From positions 1 to 64,000 of the forward strand of contig JAJRTE010000165.1 in the NCBI GenBank assembly GCA_024278455.1: a stretch of 64,000 nucleotides of DNA. The letters are read 5' to 3'. This stretch comes from Myxococcota bacterium. GTDB lineage: Bacteria; Myxococcota_A; UBA796; JAJRTE01. Below are positions 43,948-53,694 of the stretch, piece by piece. Under the pieces are notes generated by a model. The model was not told the DNA's origin and did no database searches. It was given only the letters and a program-made list of their open reading frames with translations. Made by a program: the position numbers and the translations under genes. Each line of letters begins with the position of its first letter. Position 1 is the stretch's first letter.

Positions 43948-46821
43948 TCAGTTCAGCGAGGCGAGTTTCTCACGCGCAAGCATGAAATCGTGGACCTCCT
44001 GCTTCTTGTCGGAATTCTTGAGCGCAAGGCGGTAGAATGCTTTCGCTCGAGGGTCCATTCCCAGGCGGTGGTAGGTATCGCCGATCCAGAACAGCTTGTG
44101 CGTGTCGCCCGCGAACGCGACTGGGGTGAGCCTGATGGCTTCGGCCGCTTCGCGAGACACTCTCGCGGCCTCTTCGTTGCCCAGGGTCTCCAGTCCCTTC
44201 GCACGCGTGGCCAGGCCTGACAACGTGGTGACGGGACAACGAGCGGCACGGCCCAGCATCGTGGCAGCCTCTGCCGTCTCCAAGGCCTTGTCGGGGAGGT
44301 CGAGAGCGAGTTGGACCTCGGCTTTTCGCGCCAGGAACATCGCCTCGGTGCGCAGGTCGCCATGACGCCTGGCCAACGCAATACCCTCTTCCGCGGTCTT
44401 GAATGCCCGTCGCGGCTGACCCAGGTTGTTGTAGTGGAAGATCAACGCCATCATCGTGCTCGCGGCGCCCCTGATGTCGCCGGCATCGAGGTCGACAGCC
44501 TGCTTCTTCCGCAGAAACGTCAGCCCCGACTCGGTCAGGCCCGGCTCGATGTAGATCTCCGACATCATGGACAGGATGACGGATGCGAGCCGCGTGTACC
44601 CGACCTTGGCGAATGCGTCCAGCGTCGTCATGGCACTGTTGATCGCCTGGTCGCTGAAACCCACCAGCAAGAAATCATCGTAATAGAACGCCTTCGAGGA
44701 TAGTGTCTCGGCCAGGTCCATGTTGTCGCCGAGGCTTGCGGCGGATGCCGTTGCCAGCCGTGTGCGATCGTATTCCTGGACTTCGCCGGCGAATGCTTCA
44801 AGCGAGTAGAAGGGAAGGCGGCGCAACGCGAACGGGAATGCCTGTGGCCTGGCGAGGGACTCGGGGTCTCCGAACAGGTCCTGCGTGCCCAGGTAGCGGA
44901 ACATCCAGGTCGTGTTGGCATACTCCCCCAGCGGTGCGTGCATGACCGGCCCCCAGATCTGTGCGTTGGGCAGCGTGAGTGACTGGAAATTGCGCACAAG
45001 GACCCCGAGCGGTCGCCCGGTCGCCCGGTACCTCGCCTTCAGCGTGAGCACGGTTTTCTTCTGCCAATCCACGTCTCCTGCGTCGCGAAACCAGCGGTAG
45101 GCTTCCTCGATGCACGCGGTGGCCCCCCGCTGGTCGCCGGACCGATCCAGGATGCGGGCGCGATCGAGCAGCAACAGACCCCGCTTGGTGAGGTTGTATG
45201 CCTCCGTGTAGGCGACCCTGGCCTGGTCGAGCACTGCAAGCCCGGCTTCACGGCCATCGACAAGGGCGACTGCCGACCCGGTGAACCGGAGCAGGTCTCC
45301 TCTCAGGTCCGAAACATCGATACGCTCGACCCTGGACCGCGCATCCAAAACAAGGTCACCGAGCCGGTCGATGTCGCCGGCCGCTTCCAGCAACTTCATC
45401 GCCTTGCCGAAGACGCGGATCTCGTCCTCGACCAGCCCGACCCCAGCGTAAATGGCCCGCGCCATCTCGTAAGCCTCCCGGGCCTTGGAAACCTGCCCCA
45501 GTTCGTCCAGCAGGCTGCCCCGGAATTCGTAGATGGCTCCCTCCACGGGGTGGTGCGCCCCCACCTCGGCGACCTCGGTGCCGACTTCGACCTCGGTGCC
45601 GACCTCGACCTCGGTGCCGACCTCGACCTCGGTGCCGACCTCGACCTCGGTGCCGACCTCGACCTCGGTGCCGACTTCGACCTCGGTGCCGACTTCGACC
45701 TCCTCGCTCGATCCCTCGAAGCCGGTGTCGGTACTGCCGGTGAAGAGCGCCGGGGGAGGGGGGAGTGGCGGTTGCATGAAGTCGGCCACCTTGGAGAGCA
45801 GCCTGTCCTGAGCGGCGAACACCTTGGTGTAGTCCCCCTTCCACTGGTAGGTCTTCCAGAGCGTGACATGTGCGCCGAGATCCGGCGATACGAGGTTGTC
45901 GCCTGGCGCGTTCCAGGGATCGGGCAAGAGGGCGATGGCTTTCTCGCACACCGCGACGGCTTCCCTGTACTTGCCCAGAATCAGCAAGGGAAAGACCATT
46001 TGCTGATAGACGTCGGCCTCGAGCCTGGGTTGTGCCTCTCCGGCGTAGATTTGGGCGGCGCGCGTCATCAGGTCGAGGCCCTCACCGGGCTTGTGAAGGT
46101 CCACGGCAGCCATGCCGAGGTGCAAAAGGGCTCGAGCCTGGAGCAAGGGGAGGCCGGCATCCTCGGCGATATCCAGGGCGGACTCGAACTTGTCACGGCC
46201 CAGCTCGGTCTCGCGCGTTCTCAGGTACAGGCGTCCGAGTTCGATGGTGAAGGCGGCGCGCGCGGCGGGTTCACGGCGAAGACCGCGAATGGCCTTGTCG
46301 AAGTGGCCCATGGCGGCAGTGGGGTGGACCATCTCCACCTCCGCCATGCCGATGTAGCCTTGCACCATGGCGCGACCGGTACGGTCGCCGGACTCGCTGT
46401 ACAGCTTTTCAGCGCGCTCGAGGAACGCCATGGCGCGATACGGGTGGTGCATCAGCACCTGGATGTGGCCTGCTCGAGCCAGCAGGCCCGGGTTGCCGAT
46501 ATTGTCGATGTCGTGCTGGAGGATCGGCGCCAGGGCCCTCCAGGCGGTGGCCGTGTCGCCCGAAGTCAGCGCGGCGTCCAGGTCATGGAGTTCCGGCGCG
46601 GTCGTGTTGGCAGGCGCCGGTCCTGGAAGCCTCGCGATCGAGATCGCGGTATCTGGGAAGGTCTCCTTCTCGGCAGGCCTGGATGGACGTGGTTGCGCGA
46701 TAGGGTGCAGCGTGAGGCGAATGGGAGCGGAACTGGCGGGCCATGGGTCCAACGTCGCGGCACCGCACAGCAGGAGAAGCGCGCAGATCGAACGTATCCA
46801 AGTCTTTCCCTGGTCCGGCAT
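43948..46821 (-). CDS. Exported TPR-repeat protein with an EVEVGT insert
   Basis: 957 residues from ATG with GGGAG upstream. A signal peptide and a Pro-rich linker lead into tetratricopeptide-like helical repeats across about 75-330 and again about 420-950. Between them a Pro-rich stretch (QPPLPPPPALF) is followed by seven EVEVGT hexapeptides, which split the solenoid in two. No catalytic domain is seen. It resembles the helical part of the CHAT protein in style but lacks the His/Cys dyad. Role unknown, probably protein-protein contact in the periplasm. Confidence 0.82.
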   Translation of the reverse strand: MPDQGKTWIRSICALLLLCGAATLDPWPASSAPIRLTLHPIAQPRPSRPAEKETFPDTAISIARLPGPAPANTTAPELHDLDAALTSGDTATAWRALAPILQHDIDNIGNPGLLARAGHIQVLMHHPYRAMAFLERAEKLYSESGDRTGRAMVQGYIGMAEVEMVHPTAAMGHFDKAIRGLRREPAARAAFTIELGRLYLRTRETELGRDKFESALDIAEDAGLPLLQARALLHLGMAAVDLHKPGEGLDLMTRAAQIYAGEAQPRLEADVYQQMVFPLLILGKYREAVAVCEKAIALLPDPWNAPGDNLVSPDLGAHVTLWKTYQWKGDYTKVFAAQDRLLSKVADFMQPPLPPPPALFTGSTDTGFEGSSEEVEVGTEVEVGTEVEVGTEVEVGTEVEVGTEVEVGTEVEVGTEVAEVGAHHPVEGAIYEFRGSLLDELGQVSKAREAYEMARAIYAGVGLVEDEIRVFGKAMKLLEAAGDIDRLGDLVLDARSRVERIDVSDLRGDLLRFTGSAVALVDGREAGLAVLDQARVAYTEAYNLTKRGLLLLDRARILDRSGDQRGATACIEEAYRWFRDAGDVDWQKKTVLTLKARYRATGRPLGVLVRNFQSLTLPNAQIWGPVMHAPLGEYANTTWMFRYLGTQDLFGDPESLARPQAFPFALRRLPFYSLEAFAGEVQEYDRTRLATASAASLGDNMDLAETLSSKAFYYDDFLLVGFSDQAINSAMTTLDAFAKVGYTRLASVILSMMSEIYIEPGLTESGLTFLRKKQAVDLDAGDIRGAASTMMALIFHYNNLGQPRRAFKTAEEGIALARRHGDLRTEAMFLARKAEVQLALDLPDKALETAEAATMLGRAARCPVTTLSGLATRAKGLETLGNEEAARVSREAAEAIRLTPVAFAGDTHKLFWIGDTYHRLGMDPRAKAFYRLALKNSDKKQEVHDFMLAREKLASLN
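45571..45696. repeat. Coding 18-bp minisatellite, 7 units
   Basis: Seven back-to-back 18-base units, GACCTCGGTGCCGACYTC on the plus strand, differing only at one C/T position. Read on the minus strand they encode EVEVGT. Copy changes keep the frame, so length can vary without breaking the TPR protein. Confidence 0.95.
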
Positions 46822-47007
46822 GTAAACTCCCTCGTCGCTGGCAAGAAGATGGAATGGGAAACGACAGAATGCGTTGCCGATGTGCGAGAAATGCTACCAC
46901 ACTTGCGTGGCAGGGGCAAGCACTGTGTCAATCAGGCGTTGCGTGGGCGTTCGGTTGCTGGTAGGATGGTGCCATGCGAGGATGATGATGGATTTCGGAG
47001 TGGTCGG

Positions 47008-47424
47008 ATGAACGCAGTCTGGTTCAAACGAGTGTTGGTAGGTATGTCGGCCTTGCTGCTTCCCGCGTGCGTGGTGTTCGATCCCCTGGTCGGCGTCTGG
47101 AAGGCCGTCATGGTGATGGGCGAGACGTTTCCTCGAGCCGGGGTGGGGGAGAACCCGGACTGCGTCTACTACGAGGACGGACGGACGCTGACGGTCAACG
47201 ACGAACTCCGCGGGTACCTCGAGCGGGACGGACAGGCTGATTGCGGCGAGGGCGAACTCTCGGATCTGTCGGCGATCGGGTTCACTATCGAGAAATGGCC
47301 TCCCGACTACAAGATGTGGTACACGGATTTCGTGGACTGGACCCTGGATTGCTCGCTGGACGGTGATAATCTCGACTGTGTGGACTGGGAAGGTCGCACC
47401 TGGTCGTTCGTTCGCGCCGGGTGA
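47008..47424 (+). CDS. Small lipoprotein of unknown function
   Basis: 138 residues from ATG 47008 with GGAG eight bases before; the 624-residue track frame is a read-through of antisense shadow. The signal peptide ends in lipobox LLPAC. FDPLVGVWKAVMVMGETFP and the four later Cys suggest a compact lipocalin-like disulfide-bonded domain (VGVWKA is the kind of start seen in such folds), but that is a guess. Confidence 0.75.
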   Translation: MNAVWFKRVLVGMSALLLPACVVFDPLVGVWKAVMVMGETFPRAGVGENPDCVYYEDGRTLTVNDELRGYLERDGQADCGEGELSDLSAIGFTIEKWPPDYKMWYTDFVDWTLDCSLDGDNLDCVDWEGRTWSFVRAG

Positions 47425-47498
47425 AGGTTGTCCAGGGCCTGTCCGGGGCTGTCCCGCCGGGGACGCCCGGGGTGCATCCGGTGTCGAGGACGCTCGGG

Positions 47499-48755
47499 TC
47501 AAGCAGTCGGGGAGGCGTCCGAATCGTCGCGGTGCCTCGAGTCGACTGCCGGTGGGATACGGACCACGAAGGTGGATCCCTGTCCTACCGCCGACTGCAC
47601 GTCGATGGTGCCTCCCAGTTTCGTCACGGCTTTCTTCGCCAACGCCAGCCCGATCCCGGTGCCCTCGTACTCGGTCCGGGCGTGCAGCCGTTCGAACACC
47701 TTGAAAATCCGCTCATGATACCTGGGGTCGATGCCGATACCGTTGTCCGTGACGCGGATTTCGACGGTCCCATCGGCTTCGACGCTGCATGCGATGTCGA
47801 CGGTCGGGCGCGGTGATTCGTTGAAAGTAACGGCATTGAGGAGGAGGTTCTGGAACACCTGGCGGAGGAGGGTGGGGTCGCTCCGGATTGTCAGATCGCA
47901 GTGGGTGAACATGATCTTGGCGTTCGGCGGCAAGGTCAGGGTGCTCACCAGGTCGGCGAGGAAGCTGGCGACGTGGACGGGAGGAGCGACTTGTTCGTGG
48001 CGCCCGATTCGTGACAGTGCGAGCAGGTCGGCTACCAGGCTGTCGGCATGGTCGATGGCGCCGAAGATCTTGTCCAGGCAGGTCAGTGCCCCGCTGGACA
48101 TTCCGCCGGCATGATCCTCGAGAAGCTCCGTGGCGAAGTGGCGGATGGCTCTCAACGGGGCCTTGATGTCGTGAGAGACCGCCGTGGCGAACTGGGAGAG
48201 TTCCTCGTTGGCCTGCTGGAGCTGCTCGGCGGTCTTGGACAGGCTCTCGTGGGCCGCTTTCAGCGCGTCCTCGAACCGCTTGCGGTCGGAGAAGTCCTCG
48301 ACGACGCCCTGCAGCCCGACAAGGTTGCCTTTTGCGTCCTTCAAAGGGGTCAGGTGGTAGCGCAAGTAGGACTGCTTGCCCCACTTGGAAAGGTAGGGGT
48401 GCTCGGAGACGAGGGGCCGGCCAGCCTCGATGCAGCGGCGAAAGTCGTCGGCGACGCCGGCCTTCACCAGCGGGGGGAACCGTAACACGTTGATCGCCTG
48501 TGTCGCTTTGGCCGACGGCGACCCGAGAATCTCGAGCAACGCCCGGTTGACCACTGTTATGTTGCCCTCGGCGTCCGCCACGATGATCCCGAGTGGTGCA
48601 TTCTCGACAAGCGTGCGGTACCTGTCCTCGCTGGTGCGCAACGCTTCGCGCGTGCGAAGATGTTCCGCCTGCTCCTGCTCCAACTCGCGGACTCGAGCAC
48701 GAAGACGCTCGAGTTCCTGGGACAATTCCTCGGTGTTGCCGTTGGGGGTGGGCAT
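47499..48755 (-). CDS. PAS-domain sensor histidine kinase, phytochrome-kinase type
   Basis: 418 residues from ATG 48755, with GGGGAGG eight bases upstream; the longer track frame is spurious. Coiled coil (SQELERLRARVRELEQEQ), one PAS (YRTLVENAPLGIIVADAEGNI to EDFSDRKR), a second coiled coil, the dimerisation box with His in AVSHDIKAPLRAI, and an ATPase domain (NAVTFNESPRPTVD, DNGIGIDP, GTGIGLALAKK). No membrane segment. The AVSHD-KAPLRAI form is that of bacteriophytochrome-type kinases, without a GAF/PHY chromophore module. No regulator gene adjoins it. Confidence 0.92.
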   Translation of the reverse strand: MPTPNGNTEELSQELERLRARVRELEQEQAEHLRTREALRTSEDRYRTLVENAPLGIIVADAEGNITVVNRALLEILGSPSAKATQAINVLRFPPLVKAGVADDFRRCIEAGRPLVSEHPYLSKWGKQSYLRYHLTPLKDAKGNLVGLQGVVEDFSDRKRFEDALKAAHESLSKTAEQLQQANEELSQFATAVSHDIKAPLRAIRHFATELLEDHAGGMSSGALTCLDKIFGAIDHADSLVADLLALSRIGRHEQVAPPVHVASFLADLVSTLTLPPNAKIMFTHCDLTIRSDPTLLRQVFQNLLLNAVTFNESPRPTVDIACSVEADGTVEIRVTDNGIGIDPRYHERIFKVFERLHARTEYEGTGIGLALAKKAVTKLGGTIDVQSAVGQGSTFVVRIPPAVDSRHRDDSDASPTA

Positions 48756-48889
48756 GATCCGATCCTCCCCTGGTTTGGCTCTGACGGACGACGCCGAGAG
48801 GAACTCGTCGGGCCGTTGAACATGACCGTCCCGTCGATACAACCTCGAGTTCCGGTCGAGACAGCCTGGTCTCGCTCCGGTCGTGCGTG

Positions 48890-48918
48890 AGTTTATGACA
48901 CCGCACAATCGAGTGCAA
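48890..48918 (-). promoter_or_regulatory. Candidate promoter of the PAS kinase gene
   Basis: On the minus strand: TTGCAC, 17 bases, TAAACT, about 135 bases before the kinase ATG. Five and four matches to consensus. It lies back to back with the promoter of the glucosidase gene. Confidence 0.45.
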
Positions 48919-48981
48919 TGCAAAAATCCCACTTTCCGTCGGTAGTGGTGGAGTCGTTTTTGCCATCGGTGCCGTATCGGC

Positions 48982-49011
48982 TTGCCCGCTGTCCGTGCGT
49001 TCCACTATAAT
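48982..49011 (+). promoter_or_regulatory. Candidate sigma-70 promoter of the GH13 gene
   Basis: TTGCCC, 18 bases, TATAAT. The -10 is perfect, unusual in this GC-rich window. Start of transcription would be near 49018, leaving a leader of about 95 bases. Confidence 0.6.
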
Positions 49012-49112
49012 ACGCCCATCAACACCCCACCGGATGCCCCCCGGTGCGAACGATCTCGACCAGGGGGTGGCCCTTGGCGCTGGGAACCAACGAAGCAAGG
49101 ACGGCCTCAGGC

Positions 49113-50741
49113 ATGAGTACGAAAACGTGGTGGCGTGACGGCGTGTTCTACCAGATTTATCCCCGTTCCTTTTCCGACACCAACGGGGACGGCATAGGCG
49201 ACCTCCAGGGGATACTCGAGCACCTCGACCATCTCAAGGGCGCGCCGGATTCCCTGGACATCGATGCGGTCTGGCTTTCCCCCATCTATCCGTCACCGAA
49301 CTTCGACTTCGGCTACGATATCGTCGATCACGAGGCCGTCGACCCGGCCTTCGGGACTCTCGAGCTGTTCGACACGCTCGTGCAGGAGTGCCACAAGAGG
49401 GACATCAAGGTCGTGCTGGACCTCGTCATGAACCACACTTCCCATCAGCACCCGTGGTTCCTGGAGTCATGCAGTGCTCGAGACAACCCCAGGCGGGACT
49501 GGTACCTGTGGGCCGATCCGCTGCCGCACAGGCGTCCGCCCAACCGGTGGAAATCGGCCTTCGGCGGGTCCGGCTGGGAGTGGCACGAAGGAACGGGCCA
49601 GTACTACTACCATATGTTTCTCAGGGAGCAGCCGGACCTGAACTGGCGCAATCCCGAGGTTCGCGAACGCATGTTCCAGACCATGCGCTTCTGGCTGGAT
49701 CGCGGCGTCGACGGCTTCAGGCTCGACGTGTTCAACGCATACGTCAAGGACAACCTGCTTCGGGACAATCCGTTGAAACTGGGACGCAGGCCCTATGACA
49801 TGCAACGGCACATCTACGACCTGGATCGGCCCGAACTGCTGGAAGTGCTCCAGGAGGTGCGCAAGGTCACGGACGACTACCCGGACCGGGTCCTCGTCGG
49901 AGAACCCCTGGGCTCCGATCCGGACATCGCCGCCCGGTACGCAGGAGACGGGTCCGATTTGCTCCAGATGGTGTTCAACTTCGATTTCACCGAGCGCCCG
50001 TGGCACCCGGCACACTTCCAGCGGGCGATCAGGCGATGGGATTCGGCTCTCCACCCGAACGCCCAGCCCTGCTACGTCCTGAGCAACCACGATGTGAGCC
50101 GGCACGCTTCACGCTTCGGCGGTGGCGAAAACTCCGACGCTCGAGCCAAGGTCGCCGCCGCCATGCTGCTGACGCTCAGGGGCACTCCGTTTCTCTACGC
50201 GGGGGAGGAAATCGGGCTCAAGGACACGCCGATCCCCTACATCGAAATCAAGGACCCGCTCGGCAAGCGCTACTGGCCGTTCTTCCGGGGCCGCGACGGC
50301 TGCCGAGCCCCCATGCCCTGGAACTCGAGCCAACACGGGGGGTTCACCTCCGGCCAGCCATGGATGCGGATCACACCCGAGTACGCGACCAGGAACGTGG
50401 AGGCGCAGAAGCAGGACCCGGACTCGGTCTACCACTTCTACAGGAAGCTCATCGCGTTGCGGCGCACGTCCCCGGCGTTACTCCACGGTCGATGGCTGCC
50501 CATGATAGCGAAACCGACTCGAGTACTGGCCTACCTGCGCGAATGCGCGGACCAGACCTTGCTGGTGGCACTCAATTTCACCAACGTGCCGGTACGGGTG
50601 AATCTCTGTTCCGCGCTTCCTCCCTACCGGTGGAAGCTCCGGCTCTCGAGTTCCCGTTCCGGCCACGAGCGGCTCCGTGGAACGAGTACGCGCATCTCGC
50701 TCGATGCCTTCGAGGCATGCGTGATGGAGCGCGCGCGGTGA
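49113..50741 (+). CDS. GH13 alpha-glucosidase / oligo-1,6-glucosidase-like enzyme
   Basis: 542 residues, cytoplasmic. It opens with WWRDGVFYQIYPRSFSDTNGDG, typical of the oligo-1,6-glucosidase and trehalose-acting branch. The four GH13 regions are present: DLVMNHTS, GFRLDVFNA (nucleophile Asp), VGEPLG (acid/base Glu) and LSNHDVSR. The calcium-type loop NGDGIGDL is also there. It hydrolyses or rearranges short alpha-glucosides; sequence alone does not separate these. ATG 49113 has a weak site; an in-frame GTG at 49044 is an alternative. Divergent from the PAS kinase. Confidence 0.93.
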   Translation: MSTKTWWRDGVFYQIYPRSFSDTNGDGIGDLQGILEHLDHLKGAPDSLDIDAVWLSPIYPSPNFDFGYDIVDHEAVDPAFGTLELFDTLVQECHKRDIKVVLDLVMNHTSHQHPWFLESCSARDNPRRDWYLWADPLPHRRPPNRWKSAFGGSGWEWHEGTGQYYYHMFLREQPDLNWRNPEVRERMFQTMRFWLDRGVDGFRLDVFNAYVKDNLLRDNPLKLGRRPYDMQRHIYDLDRPELLEVLQEVRKVTDDYPDRVLVGEPLGSDPDIAARYAGDGSDLLQMVFNFDFTERPWHPAHFQRAIRRWDSALHPNAQPCYVLSNHDVSRHASRFGGGENSDARAKVAAAMLLTLRGTPFLYAGEEIGLKDTPIPYIEIKDPLGKRYWPFFRGRDGCRAPMPWNSSQHGGFTSGQPWMRITPEYATRNVEAQKQDPDSVYHFYRKLIALRRTSPALLHGRWLPMIAKPTRVLAYLRECADQTLLVALNFTNVPVRVNLCSALPPYRWKLRLSSSRSGHERLRGTSTRISLDAFEACVMERAR

Positions 50742-50806
50742 GCGAGTCGCTCGGTTATCTCATGGCCTCTGCGCTGGCGGCGGAACTCGAGGGAGGATGG
50801 TAGAGG

Positions 50807-51397
50807 ATGGAGCAGATATTACCCGTCTTGATGACCTTGGCGGTAGTGGTGGTGGCCTTCGTGCTCATCGGCAGCAACCTGCGCAAGTACCGGGAGTACC
50901 TGTTGCCGCTCAGCCGCCAGCTCGAGAACGCCACCATCGAGGGCAAGTTCAACATCAAACTCGTCGGGCGCTACTCGGGGTACGATGTCCGCGTCGAGCC
51001 GCACCAGGGAGGGAAGAACACGCCCCCGTTCATCCTGGTTCGCCTCTACAAGAAGTCGTCTCTCACCTTCACCGTCACACCGGAGGGCACCGTGGCGCGT
51101 CTCTTCAAGCGCCTGGGGTTGGTCAAGGAGATAGAGGTGGGGGACCCAGGGTTCGACCAGAGGTTCGTGCTTCGCGTCAGCGACGAGATGACCGGCCGAA
51201 TGTTCTTCTCGAACAATGAGGTCCGGGACGCGGTCGACCGGGTTTTCCAGAGCGGATACCAGCACCTCCTGGGGCGCAAGGGTGAACTGTTCGCGAGGAA
51301 GAAGACAGGAACGTTCCAGATGGAGGCGGACCTGCGGCCCGAAATGATCGTTCCGGTACTCGACGCCCTCGTGACCCTGGCGAAATACCTGCCATGA
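50807..51397 (+). CDS. Membrane-anchored protein of unknown function
   Basis: 196 residues: one N-terminal helix (LPVLMTLAVVVVAFVLIGSN), then a soluble mixed alpha/beta domain (NIKLVGRYSGYDVRVEPHQGG, RFVLRVSDEMTGRMFF). It starts 65 bases after the glucosidase gene, with GAGG-type sequence before the ATG, and may share its transcript. No family recognised. Confidence 0.72.
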   Translation: MEQILPVLMTLAVVVVAFVLIGSNLRKYREYLLPLSRQLENATIEGKFNIKLVGRYSGYDVRVEPHQGGKNTPPFILVRLYKKSSLTFTVTPEGTVARLFKRLGLVKEIEVGDPGFDQRFVLRVSDEMTGRMFFSNNEVRDAVDRVFQSGYQHLLGRKGELFARKKTGTFQMEADLRPEMIVPVLDALVTLAKYLP

Positions 51398-51445
51398 AAT
51401 CCGCCCCCCCCCGGCCACCGGGCTGATCCGCCGGGGGGCGACAGG

Positions 51446-51790
51446 TCACAACAGGGCTTCGATGTCCTCCAGCGTGGGGCGCATGAGAAGCGTACCCTGC
51501 ACATCGACAACCGGGAGATCCACCGGCCCCCCGTCGAACCAGTCGGCGTCGGCAATCTTGCCCAACAGCTCCTCCTCCGCACCGGGATCGGATTCAATGT
51601 CCTTGAATGTGTAAGGGATCGCCGCACCGTCCAGGTCGCTCATCAGGCCTGTCGTGTACCCGCACGACACCGTGCCGTAGACGATGACATCAGATGCCGA
51701 CAGGTTCGTGGTCGTAACTTCAGAGTCGCAACCGGACCAGGCGGCAATGCCCATCAGCAAGACGCACATCATGGAGAACGACCGTCGCAT
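51446..51790 (-). CDS. Glutaredoxin-like lipoprotein
   Basis: 114 residues from ATG 51790 directly after GGAGGGAG; the track frame adds 20 false residues. The signal peptide ends in the lipobox-like WSGC. The remainder follows a glutaredoxin fold: VIVYGTVSCGYTTGLMSDL with a single active-site Cys (CGYT, monothiol), FKDIESDPGAEEELLGKI, and cis-Pro block DLPVVDVQGTLLMRPTLEDI. A thiol-redox or metal-cluster role in the envelope is possible; monothiol members lack classical dithiol chemistry. Confidence 0.75.
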   Translation of the reverse strand: MRRSFSMMCVLLMGIAAWSGCDSEVTTTNLSASDVIVYGTVSCGYTTGLMSDLDGAAIPYTFKDIESDPGAEEELLGKIADADWFDGGPVDLPVVDVQGTLLMRPTLEDIEALL

Positions 51791-52232
51791 CACTCCCTCC
51801 TGCTCGATACCCGCAAACACCGTGTCCCGTTCCGGCAGCCATTGTAGCACAATGAGCCGCCGGCAATCCAGGAAGCAATGAGCGACACCGGGGAGTCATG
51901 GTGATCCCCGCCGTAAGCAACGCCCGCCCGCGTGGCCGCCGGCCTCCTCAAGCCCGGCCTGGAACGTGCCGATGACCACGTGAGGGGGAGAGGGCGCGTG
52001 GCAAGCCGAACCTGGCGCAACCGGCGGGCGAGAGAGAAGCGTGTGCCCGCGCGTGTAGCACAGCGACCGCGAAAAGGGCCGGATACGGCCATGGCGGCCA
52101 TCGCGCGAAACCCGTTGCAACGGGAAGGCCGTGGGTTACGCTCGCCTGCCGCCCCTCCCGGCCGGGGCAAATGCATTGAATCAGTACGGGACTCCAGCCA
52201 CAATGGGTGGTGTCGACAGGCCGAGGAACTTC
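51791..52232. other. Intergenic region without recognisable content
   Basis: 442 bases between divergent genes. Frames here have no start site, domain or signal peptide that I trust. No clear promoter or hairpin found by eye. Confidence 0.3.
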
Positions 52233-53546
52233 ATGACGAACCGACCACCTGCCGCGGTATTCCCGGAAGAGGACCACATTCGGGGTGCGCTCACCCGCTC
52301 GAGTCCAGGTTCCCGTGTGCGCTCGAGCCGGCTGTTCGGCCGGCCCCGCAACGCCTCGCCCGGACGGCGTACTCGCCCCCGTCCCCCCAGCCGCCGCGGG
52401 CCGATTTTCATCAAGCCCTGGGTGCCGTTCGAAGTGGGTGTCCTCCACAAGCAGAACATCGTCGCCCGCGACTGGGAAGGGTACGAGGGCTTCAACCACC
52501 TCGTCGTTCGAATTCGGCACCCGGGCCGCTACGACGCGAACCGGCCGGAAGTCATCCTGATCCCCGGTATCCTGTGCAACGGCAACCTGTTTCGCCTCTC
52601 GTGGGGAGGCAAGAGCTTCAAGGACCTCAACCATCCCCTGTCGTTCGCCAATGCCCTCGCTTTCGCCGGGTATTCCGTCGTCCTCGTCCACCCACGCGAC
52701 TCCAGGTGGATCTATTCTCGTTATGTCAACGACGTGCTCGGCGTCCCGAACACGTTCTCCGACGACTTCAGCATCGCAGACGCCGTCGATGATATCTGCT
52801 TCCACATCGACACGGTCACGAAGATACGAGAACAAGAACATGCACCGCCTCGAGTCGTTGTCTTGGGATTCAGTCTCGGTGGGATCAAGCTGCTGGACAT
52901 GCTCGGCTCCCGGCCGCTCCATCCGGCGATCGCCGGGCTCGCCTTCCTGTCGACGCCGGTGGAGTTCGATACGAACGGGGAGAGGTTGATACCACTGGTC
53001 CGCATCTACTCCCAGGCGGCACGACTGATGCCCGTGGAACACTACGGGGCGCTCAACCTGATCGACCGCAACGTGATCGTGGCCAAGAGGGTGGCAAGGC
53101 GACTCCTGGGAGACACGTCGCCTCGAGTCGCCGGGCGGTTGCTCCGGCGTGTTCCCCTGATTTCAGACGTGTTTCACGTGTCCGATCCGAGTTTCGACCT
53201 CAGCATACTGCTCCCCCTCGTCTCCTACGTGCTGGAACCGGTGTCTGCAACGATCATGAAAGAGCTGCTCTACGCTGTTCGCAAGGGACGCCTGGTGAAG
53301 AGAGACGCGGAAGACGATTGCCTCGACCTGCTGCCTGAGACGGTTCCGCCGTGGGTCGTTATTCGGGGGAGCGAGGACCGCATTGTGACGCCCAGGAGCC
53401 ACGACATGCTGGACGGAGCGCTGACATGCCGGCAGAAGAGCGGGTACACGGCGACCATCGCCGGCCTGGGGCACGACGACTTGGTCGTGTCTCGCGCCGT
53501 ACTGCGGGAGGTGCTCTACTTCCTGGAGGGATTGCCGGTATCCTGA
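52233..53546 (+). CDS. Alpha/beta-hydrolase (lipase-like)
   Basis: 437 residues from ATG 52233 with GAGGAAC six bases before. A basic, Arg/Pro-rich N-terminus of 65 residues precedes the fold. HG-equivalent VILIPGILCNGNLFRLSW, nucleophile elbow GFSLGG, acid Asp in VIRGSEDRIVTP and His in GLGHDDLV make a full Ser-Asp-His triad. The lid region (190-330) is large, as in acyl-ester hydrolases acting on hydrophobic substrates. No signal peptide. Substrate unknown. Confidence 0.86.
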   Translation: MTNRPPAAVFPEEDHIRGALTRSSPGSRVRSSRLFGRPRNASPGRRTRPRPPSRRGPIFIKPWVPFEVGVLHKQNIVARDWEGYEGFNHLVVRIRHPGRYDANRPEVILIPGILCNGNLFRLSWGGKSFKDLNHPLSFANALAFAGYSVVLVHPRDSRWIYSRYVNDVLGVPNTFSDDFSIADAVDDICFHIDTVTKIREQEHAPPRVVVLGFSLGGIKLLDMLGSRPLHPAIAGLAFLSTPVEFDTNGERLIPLVRIYSQAARLMPVEHYGALNLIDRNVIVAKRVARRLLGDTSPRVAGRLLRRVPLISDVFHVSDPSFDLSILLPLVSYVLEPVSATIMKELLYAVRKGRLVKRDAEDDCLDLLPETVPPWVVIRGSEDRIVTPRSHDMLDGALTCRQKSGYTATIAGLGHDDLVVSRAVLREVLYFLEGLPVS

Positions 53547-53694
53547 CGTGGGCGCAATGGCGGGCGGGTTGCCCGGGGAGACCTCGTTGGACCGTTCCGG
53601 CCAGGTCGTTGCCGGGTGCCGGTGGTGGGAGGGGGAGAGAGAACCGTGCCCGCGCCGGGATCACCGGCTGCTCCGGGCGAAGCGATGATCCAGG

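Noticed and set aside
43948-46821. Second CHAT protein
   Set aside because: The TPR repeats run to the C-terminus, and neither HFxGH nor the NACGAG-type Cys block is present.
45550-47007. Upstream part of the 624-residue plus-strand frame
   Set aside because: It is antisense to the TPR gene and only fuses by chance to the real lipoprotein, which has its own GGAG and signal peptide at 47008.
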